DNA of 64,000 nucleotides, from positions 715,094 through 779,093 of the forward strand of contig VXBP01004182.1 in the NCBI GenBank assembly GCA_013400115.1, given 5' to 3'. This document shows positions 58,801 through 64,000 of this stretch, one piece after another (the stretch's first letter is position 1; each line of letters begins with the position of its first letter). The position numbers and the translations under genes were made by a program. The notes beneath the pieces are model-generated. The model saw nothing but the letters and a program-made list of their open reading frames with translations, was not told the origin of the DNA and searched no databases. The DNA is from Rhinopomastus cyanomelas (lineage: Eukaryota > Chordata > Aves > Bucerotiformes > Rhinopomastidae).

Positions 58801-61800
58801 GTTTTCTTTCTTTAAACAAAATAACCTGCAAGTTATTCAATGAAAAATAGGATATTAAGTTTATTAACTCAAATAAGATGTAAGTGACATCATGATTAGG
58901 TTTGGATGGGTAGTGATCTTTACGCAGATTCTAACAAGAGAAGCACATTATTGTTTATGGTTATAATCTTAAGGAATGTTCTTTATTACTAATTATCATT
59001 TTTAACCATTATGTAAAGAATGCCTAAGATCACATAATACATGTTGGCAATAAGAAAGCCAACAGAGGAATTAGAGTGAGTAAGAGAAAAAATCCATTAG
59101 TTCAACAAACCATTTATTTAAAATATTTTCTTACTTGTCGCATACTGAACAATGATGGCAACGATCCGGTTTTACAAGATGGCATCTGTCACAGTATCTG
59201 ATTGCTAAAGAAGAGAAGGCCCAAGATTAGATCTCAATGTACAGTTACACATTTTGATTCCTAAGTTCTGTGCAAAAGAAGCAGCTCAGCCCAGCAGAAG
59301 TCTCCAGGAACAGAAACCAATGTGAATACTGAAACATCCTTTTAGTACTTGCAATGCTGAATCATTGAATCATTCAGGTTGGAAAAGACGCTTGGGATCA
59401 TTGAGTCCAACCATCCACCCTACTCTACAAGTTCATCCCTAAACCAGGTCCCCCAACACCACATCTAAGCAACTTTTAAACTCATCTAGGGATGGTGACT
59501 CAACCACCACCCTGGGCAGTCCATTCTGTGCCTGAATCTAGCTGAGCAAACCCAAAAAGCTCCGCTTCTGCAACCTCTGCCAATCTTGTTTATCAGGTTC
59601 TTTTCTTCCAAACCCCTCAACTCTGCAAAACAACCAACAAACCCCACAAAGCCCTCACTAGACTGGAAAACTTTTAAAGACTGTTCAACAATATAGCTGT
59701 TTTAAGCTATTGTTCTAATTTACTAGGTAAGATGATCTCTTGGATTTGCTCAGCTAGCCAGCTTTCACAAACTTACAAAATCAGTAGGTTAACTGTTCAG
59801 AGTGGAATAACTTCCGTTCTCGCAACTTAACAACCAGCGAGCGACCAAGTAATAGTTTCATACTGTGACCAGCCTAGCTACACATGACGTGCAGACAGGG
59901 ATTAATGTTTTTTAATCTATGAGAGAAGAAAGCCACACAGTTAAAGACTGTGACAGCCTCTTCTGCAGTTTGTCAGTGTTACAAGTCAACTGTTAATGTC
60001 TGTTTGTAAACACTTAGCAAGGCACGGACAAACCACTTCAAAATCCTGAATTGTAAGCAACAATTTACTTTCCAACAATCTTCCTGTTGAATACAGCCAC
60101 ATTGAAGTTAAGTTCTTGGGTTGCTCTGTCATACTATGAAGTGGTTTTCCCTACAATGCAAACCCTTGATTTTTTATTACTTTAGGCAGGACATCAAGAC
60201 GCCTGCCTTCAGTAGCCTTCTGAACACCTATTTACCTCCAGACATTGTCCGTGTATAGATAGGAAGATCCTTGGCTGCCCGTCTTAAGACTTCTTGCTGG
60301 GATTCACCTCTAGGCTCCCTCTCTAGGGATTCCTTGTCCGAGTATGACAGATGAAACTGAAATAATTTTAAAAACCAAAGACAGGTTAGCAAATTAACTG
60401 TTAACTGTATTTGTAGAGATGTAAACATATTCCTTACATAAGGATGTATTAGCAGCGCATACAAGGTATCAGAGAATAACCCAGTGTTTCTAAGACTGCT
60501 AATTTAGCATGGCAACTCAATATGAAATTCAAGTTATTTCTCATTTGGTATTAAGGAAACACTGAACACTTCCAGAAATAGCAAGAAACACTCTGCAAAA
60601 GTGAGGAGAAAGAGCTTACCGTTCCCTGGAGAGGTCAGTCAATTTACTTCTCCCATCCTAAGCATTAGCTCATGAATACAAGCTAGGGAGGTCAGTCTTT
60701 AACCAAAAGAAAATGTGACTAACAGTAGAAAAGAGAATTTTATTTCTTTTCTGGTGCCTGGCATTTTCCCTTTTATTCTTTGCCACTGAAGAACTGCTGT
60801 TCTCTTCAGGCAGGTGTTGTGTTTGCACTTAAGAGACTGGCTGTGAGATCGAAGAGATGGGTGTCCTGTATGACAGAATAACCACATCTGAACATCTTCC
60901 TGCATAAAAAGACTTCTGTTGCTGTCCAAAATGGCAATAACAGTGCTCTACTAGGAGCAGAGAGGGTAAAAATTACTAGGAGAGGTACATGAAGTACTGA
61001 AAATTTCGCATGCTCTGAAGTCCTCTGCAACACACCAACATAGTCAGCTTTGGCTCTGCAGCTTCTAGAAATGGCCAGGGCTGAAGTCTTATTTTATGAA
61101 GTCACATAATCATTTTGTCTCCAAGAGACCTTTAAGATCATCAAGTCCAACTGTTAACCCAGCACTGCCAGGTCACCACTAAACCATGTCCCTAAGCACC
61201 ACATATACACACGTCTTTAAATACCTCTAGGGGTGGTGACTTCACCACGTCCTGGGGCAGCCTGTTCCCATGGTTGATAACCCTTTCAGCGAAGAAACTT
61301 TTCCTGATGTCCAATCTGCAACTAGTGCAATGTGGTGCAATTTGAGGCCATTTCCTTTCATCCTATTGCTAGTGAGTTGGGAGGAGAGACCAACCCCCAC
61401 CTCACTACAACCTTCTTTCAGGTGCCTGTAGAAAGTGTCAAGGTTTCACCTCTTCAGGCTAAACAACTTCAGATCTCTCAGCGGCTCCTCACTGAACTTA
61501 TGCTGTAGACCCTTCACCAGTTTTGTTGCCATTCTTTGGACTTGCTTCAGCATTTCAATGGCCTTCATGTAACGAGAGGCTCAAAACTGAACCCAGTGTG
61601 CCACCTTACCAGTGCCAACACATGGGGACAATCACTTCTCTAGTCCTGTTGGCCATGCTCTTTGTGACATAAGCCATGAATCCACATTACTATTCTACCT
61701 CTGTCAGAGAAATAGGATAAACACAATCACTCCTGAAAAGAGGCCCATATTTCACTGGAATAGAGTCTGTCTCTAACCAGCAACAGAAACAGATGTCCTA

Positions 61801-63778
61801 CACAAAGCCTTTATGTCTACAGAAAAGCTACCCATTACAATTATTATTTTTTTCCTAAATGAAAAGTGATCACAGAATCACAGAACATTAGGGATTGGAA
61901 GAGACCTCAAAAGATCATTTACTCCAATCCCCCTGCCACAGCAGGATCACCTAGATCAAGACGCACAGGAACATGTCCAGGGGGGTTTTAAATGTTTCCA
62001 GAGGAGGAGACTCCACAACACCCCTAGGCAGCCCCTTCCAGTGCTCTGATGTATGTAAAACTACGAGAGGAGACAGAAACATACAGCTGGGTGCCTATGC
62101 TCACCTCCATAGAGAAGGAATCACTCTGCCTTCCTGACAACGCTCATAATCTTCCAGCAGAAGCTGGACGTTCACTTCTAGACAGTTTCTCAGGTTACCT
62201 TTCACTTTTCTTTAGCATGAATAGGTATACAGAAGACACTGGGATACACAGATAAGACATCACCTACTGCCAGCAACATTGTGTAAATTCAAAGAGCACA
62301 GAAACACCACACATTGCTTTCTATCATCCCACTTCACTACTCTTAATGTCCCATCCAAAGTTCTCCAGTAGCGTTGTACAATGGCTTTGGAATCTCACCA
62401 TAATTACCAAGGATTCGTCACAATGTTTTGGAAATCTTTTACTCAGCGATTTGAGAACCCTTCCAATCGTCGCTACAGCCACCCTATACACATACACATT
62501 TTGCTGTGTAATTATTAAATGAAATGGTTCTTGATTTCTTTCCCTCTTCTCCGCCCCAAGCTGTAGCAAAGATTGCAGTGCAAAATTCAAGAAAGATGCC
62601 AATTACTTTGAATTATCTACTTGGTCCATAATTAAGTGTCTTAATAGTGAATGAAAACTATTCAGAAAAGAACGTCGGCAAAACAGACAGTAGAAATCAC
62701 AAGTTACTTATTTTGTGTTGGCACGGTTGTTAATGGAGCCTGAGTTACGAGCTCATGCCAAAGGAAGTATCTGCTCTTTGCATGCTTCAAACTCTAGAGC
62801 AGCAATAGCGTAACTCATCTTGATTTTGGTGGATGTGTGACAAGCACCTACTGAGGACCATGGGGTTTCTGTAAGAAGATAGGCAGTAAGAAGCCAAGAA
62901 GTTGTGCTGGTTATACCAATCTGCATGGGGAGGGTTTTCATTAAGGATACTAACAGTTTTCTTTTTAATGTTACAAAGAACATGAAATTAGAATCTTATT
63001 AAAACTCCAGTACTGTACTCAAAGCTATTACCTTGTGGCTAAACATCATGTGGGTTTGTATCTTAATTTTCTCGAAGACAAATGGATCCTTCTTCCTGAA
63101 CAGTTCTGTTCTACCTGGACTTGGCATATATTAACTCACACCTCTATTCCATGCAGCTGCTTTAAACTTGCAGCTTCCTAGCTGTGGCTTCCCAGCATCA
63201 GCTTACCTGATGTATGCTCACGGCACAATTCCCAAAGTTCATACCAGAACAGCTTTAATCCAGAGGACAACAGAGAAAAGCTGACAGATAATGTCTTAAA
63301 CACAGGGAAATCATTTTTTGCCCACATGGAAGTACTGTATTCCCAGGAAGAGATTTAAATAACTCATATTTCTCACAGAATCACAGAACATCAGGAATCG
63401 GAAAGGACCTCGAAAGATCATCTAGTCTACAGCAGGATCCCCTAGATCAGGTCACACAGATGGTTTTCTTCTTAAGATTGCAAGTATTATCTAATTCTAA
63501 AAATATATTTTACAGCCTTTAAAACTTAGAGAACGTATGATTTATTTGCACTGTCTGTAACTACTATCTGTATTTTTCCACATAGTGTAAAACTATGTAA
63601 GATCAGAGTCCAAGTGACTAAGACACTACAAAATCAGGCATTCAACAAGGCTATTTCAGAAACAAAAGTGAAATTTATCTTACTTCTTTTGACGGATTCA
63701 TTGGTAGCGTAAAGATTGTTTTCCAATATGACCAGACGAACAGCATGAAAAATATGTGGTAAGCAACCAGGCACACAA
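46783..63778 (-). CDS. ZDHHC2: ZDHHC2 palmitoyltransferase, 3' ten coding exons (5' end outside window)
   Basis: DHHC-type protein S-acyltransferase (four-pass membrane enzyme) that transfers palmitate to cytosolic cysteines. Exons on minus: 63778-63684, 60356-60236, 59204-59135, 57808-57776, 52346-52226, 50845-50713, 49105-48979, 48831-48739, 47361-47252, 46823-46783, totalling 944 nt. They match the family from TM2 to the stop. Order: TM2 (FFMLFVWSYW), the Cys-rich zinc domain (YCDRC, CHHCSVC), catalytic DHHC in its own 33-nt exon, TM3 (FFLLFLAYSLLYCLFI), TM4 (HIMFLFFAAAMFSVSL), a TTxE-like STLE, and a cytosolic tail with SQSHLL and NPALTMENET. The roughly 53 N-terminal residues including TM1 lie beyond 64000. 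One residue is missing from the tail relative to human as I remember it, and an Arg replaces Trp after TM4. Confidence 0.96.
47252..47361 (-). CDS. ZDHHC2: ZDHHC2 exon, distal tail
   Basis: ENHLFPAKPLRDSQSHLLTD, then a Ser/Glu/Lys-rich run to DKAG. SQSHLL resembles the SxxxLL endosomal sorting signal I recall for this enzyme. One residue shorter than human near the exon start. Acceptor GTAACAG, donor GTAAGG. Confidence 0.9.
48003..48146 (-). mobile_element. CR1 3' end, ZDHHC2 intron
   Basis: GATTGG-type with a deletion between GGTTTTAAAT and GGAGACTCCACAATCC. Confidence 0.84.
48231..48330 (+). mobile_element. Old CR1 tail, ZDHHC2 intron
   Basis: GGATGTGGTTTAGCAATTGG to CAGCCTTAATGATTCTA. 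Confidence 0.65.
48739..48831 (-). CDS. ZDHHC2: ZDHHC2 exon, middle of the tail
   Basis: LGDGCSFPTCLVNQDPEQAS, then TPGGLNSASK. Acceptor TTTTCAG, donor GTAATC (weaker). 93 nt. Confidence 0.93.
48979..49105 (-). CDS. ZDHHC2: ZDHHC2 exon, proximal cytosolic tail
   Basis: VFRAPIFRHRTDKNGFSLG, then NLRQVFGDEKKYWLLPVFS. Acceptor TTTCAAG, donor GTACAT. Contains the conserved KYWLLP segment. Confidence 0.95.
49158..49339 (-). mobile_element. CR1 3' end, ZDHHC2 intron
   Basis: GATTGG-type, 180 nt, starting 53 bases from the exon at 48979-49105. Confidence 0.84.
50631..50692 (-). mobile_element. CR1 stub 20 bases from the ZDHHC2 TM4 exon donor
   Basis: 62 nt (CACAGAATTACAGAACATTA to GGTCCAGAGCAGGA) with an internal deletion. 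Sense strand same as the gene. Confidence 0.78.
50713..50845 (-). CDS. ZDHHC2: ZDHHC2 exon with TM4
   Basis: Forty-four codons plus one base: NGLPDTQAKFHIM, TM4, GYHCRLVSKNKSTL. Acceptor CTTTAG, donor GTAAGT. AGG (Arg) stands where the family has Trp in my memory of it. Confidence 0.95.
50846..52225 (-). other. ZDHHC2: ZDHHC2 intron before the TM4 exon, no CR1 seen
   Basis: 1.4 kb. Contains a short CT run (about 51578-51594) and a G-rich purine patch (51355-51390). No gene seen. Confidence 0.7.
51578..51594 (+). repeat. Short CT-rich microsatellite
   Basis: CCCCTCTCTCTCTCTCCCC in a ZDHHC2 intron. Confidence 0.7.
52226..52346 (-). CDS. ZDHHC2: ZDHHC2 exon with TM3
   Basis: Completes the Cys-rich domain (VNNCVGFSNY), then TM3 (FFLLFLAYSLLYCLFIAA) and LQYFIKFWT. 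Acceptor TGATCAG, donor GTAAGT. Confidence 0.97.
52488..52549 (+). mobile_element. CR1 tail stub, ZDHHC2 intron
   Basis: 62 nt, GATTGG-type. Confidence 0.8.
52963..53019 (+). mobile_element. CR1 fragment cut at its tail
   Basis: GGACATGTTCCTGTGTGACT to GGGGGATTGGAT, where the next, opposite-strand CR1 begins. Confidence 0.75.
53024..53470 (-). mobile_element. CR1 copy, CCAACC-type, 447 nt
   Basis: Open frame on minus across most of it (172 codons, 53547-53029), ending in the CR1 ORF. Confidence 0.87.
54444..55159 (+). mobile_element. CR1 copy, 715 nt, longest in the window
   Basis: GATTGG-type from ATAGGCTGGGGACAGGCCTG to TGTTCTGTGATTTC. Inside the long ZDHHC2 intron, antisense to the gene. 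Confidence 0.9.
55266..55326 (-). mobile_element. CR1 tail stub, ZDHHC2 intron
   Basis: 61 nt, GATTGG-type. Confidence 0.8.
56527..56869 (+). mobile_element. CR1 copy, ZDHHC2 intron
   Basis: 343 nt with intact tail. Carries a short deletion after AATATGAGAAGGAG. Confidence 0.86.
56870..56985 (-). mobile_element. CR1 internal fragment in reverse, abutting a CR1 tail
   Basis: Covers a segment upstream of the part present in the copy at 56527-56869 (GGCCTCACCAAAGCAGAGG). Confidence 0.75.
57202..57690 (-). mobile_element. CR1 copy, diverged subfamily, ZDHHC2 intron
   Basis: 489 nt, starting GAATCATAGAATCATCATGG. Ends 86 bases from the DHHC micro-exon. Confidence 0.86.
57776..57808 (-). CDS. 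ZDHHC2: ZDHHC2 33-nt exon with the DHHC active site
   Basis: Encodes CILKMDHHCP flanked by split codons. The Cys of DHHC is the acyl-accepting residue. Acceptor TTTTTTTAAG, donor GTGAGT. Thirty-three nt is a multiple of three, so skipping leaves the frame open but removes the catalytic Cys. Confidence 0.95.
57809..59134 (-). other. ZDHHC2: ZDHHC2 intron after the zinc-domain exon, no repeats seen
   Basis: 1.3 kb of AT-rich sequence with no CR1 copy, unlike its neighbours. Confidence 0.7.
59135..59204 (-). CDS. ZDHHC2: ZDHHC2 exon, first half of the Cys-rich zinc domain
   Basis: IRYCDRCHLVKPDRCHHCSV then CD, holding the zinc-binding Cys/His residues. Acceptor CTTTAG, donor GTAAGA. 70 nt. Confidence 0.96.
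59360..59535 (-). mobile_element. CR1 3' end, CCAACC-type, ZDHHC2 intron
   Basis: 176 nt, CATTCAGGTTGGAAAAGACG onward. Confidence 0.85.
60236..60356 (-). CDS. ZDHHC2: ZDHHC2 exon, cytosolic loop
   Basis: Forty codons plus one base: FHLSYSDKES, EREPRGES, LRRAAKDLPIYTRT. Acceptor ATTTCAG, donor GTAAAT. Leads into the Cys-rich domain. Confidence 0.96.
61104..61700 (-). mobile_element. Old CR1 copy, about 600 nt, ZDHHC2 intron
   Basis: AGACCTTTAAGATCATCAAG start, extending into GTCCTGTTGGCCATGCTC. Diverged subfamily. Confidence 0.83.
61869..62048 (-). mobile_element. CR1 3' end, ZDHHC2 intron
   Basis: GATTGG-type, 180 nt, little diverged. Confidence 0.87.
63375..63459 (-). mobile_element. CR1 3' end, ZDHHC2 intron
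   Basis: 85 nt with a small internal deletion (TAGTCTACAGCAGG). Confidence 0.8.
63684..63778 (-). CDS. ZDHHC2: ZDHHC2 exon with TM2
   Basis: Thirty-one full codons after a split Val: VCLVAYHIFF, LFVWSYWKTIF, TLPMNPSKE. Acceptor GATTTTAG, donor GTAAGA. Second membrane segment and the start of the cytosolic loop. First exon of this gene visible in the window. Confidence 0.95.
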
Positions 63779-64000
63779 CTAAAATCAAAAAGGAACAGAA
63801 TTAATACAAACACCAGTGGTATTATACTACTTACAAACGGAGGCTGCATGTATCACAGAGAGTTACTCTAACACATGTAAATACAGAGGCCCTGCAAACG
63901 CTTCGCAACAAATATATTGCACTGCAACTTTACAGTTTACAAACAACAAATACAGACTGTGTAGGTAAAGCCATGATACAGGCTACACAGGCTACAGAAG

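Noticed and set aside
1..64000. tRNA, rRNA or other structural RNA genes
   Set aside because: None recognised by eye (no A/B box pair with a cloverleaf). A tRNAscan or Rfam search would settle it.

Overview
The window is vertebrate nuclear DNA, almost certainly from a bird. It has spliced GT-AG genes, one sharp CpG-rich promoter island, dozens of 5'-truncated CR1 LINE fragments that end in ATTCTGTG-type 3' repeats, and one piece of an avian endogenous-retrovirus LTR. My hand tally of CR1-like sequence is about 15 kb (roughly a quarter of the window). That is far above what is usual for most birds and recalls woodpeckers and relatives (Piciformes); this species suggestion is inference only.

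Three protein-coding genes are present, in an order I recall from human 8p22 (ZDHHC2-CNOT7-VPS37A). VPS37A lies on the minus strand (coding exons 15344 down to 3499, 11 exons, complete at 397 codons plus stop). CNOT7 lies on the plus strand (coding exons 17034 to 31832, 6 coding exons after a non-coding first exon, complete at 285 codons plus stop). ZDHHC2 lies on the minus strand (10 coding exons, 63778 down to 46783; its first exons lie beyond base 64000). All exon junctions were placed by hand, and reading phase closes at every one.

VPS37A and CNOT7 diverge from a shared CpG island (about 14.9-16.3 kb) that contains a 31-base run of N in the probable first exon of CNOT7. CNOT7 and ZDHHC2 converge on a 13-kb intergenic stretch (about 33.4-46.3 kb) made of CR1 debris and unique sequence with no recognisable gene. 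The left 3.2 kb is intergenic or the far 3' part of the next gene; in human this neighbour is MTMR7, but no coding sequence of it is visible here.

Functionally the three proteins are unrelated housekeeping factors. VPS37A is an ESCRT-I subunit for sorting ubiquitinated cargo. CNOT7 is the DEDD deadenylase of the CCR4-NOT complex. ZDHHC2 is a membrane protein S-acyltransferase. The points most worth a second look are regulatory: two upstream ORFs at the CNOT7 start, two Pumilio-type sites in the CNOT7 3'UTR (one fused to the poly(A) signal), inverted CR1 copies around VPS37A exon 10, and a 33-base in-frame exon carrying the ZDHHC2 active site.

Repeat names used below: 'GATTGG-type' CR1 copies have the 3' tail ...GGATTGGACTAGATGATC...TTCTGTGATTCTGTGA and look younger. 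'CCAACC-type' copies carry the complement of a CCAACCATCAACC-like segment and look older and more diverged. Strand for a CR1 entry is the sense strand of the LINE.
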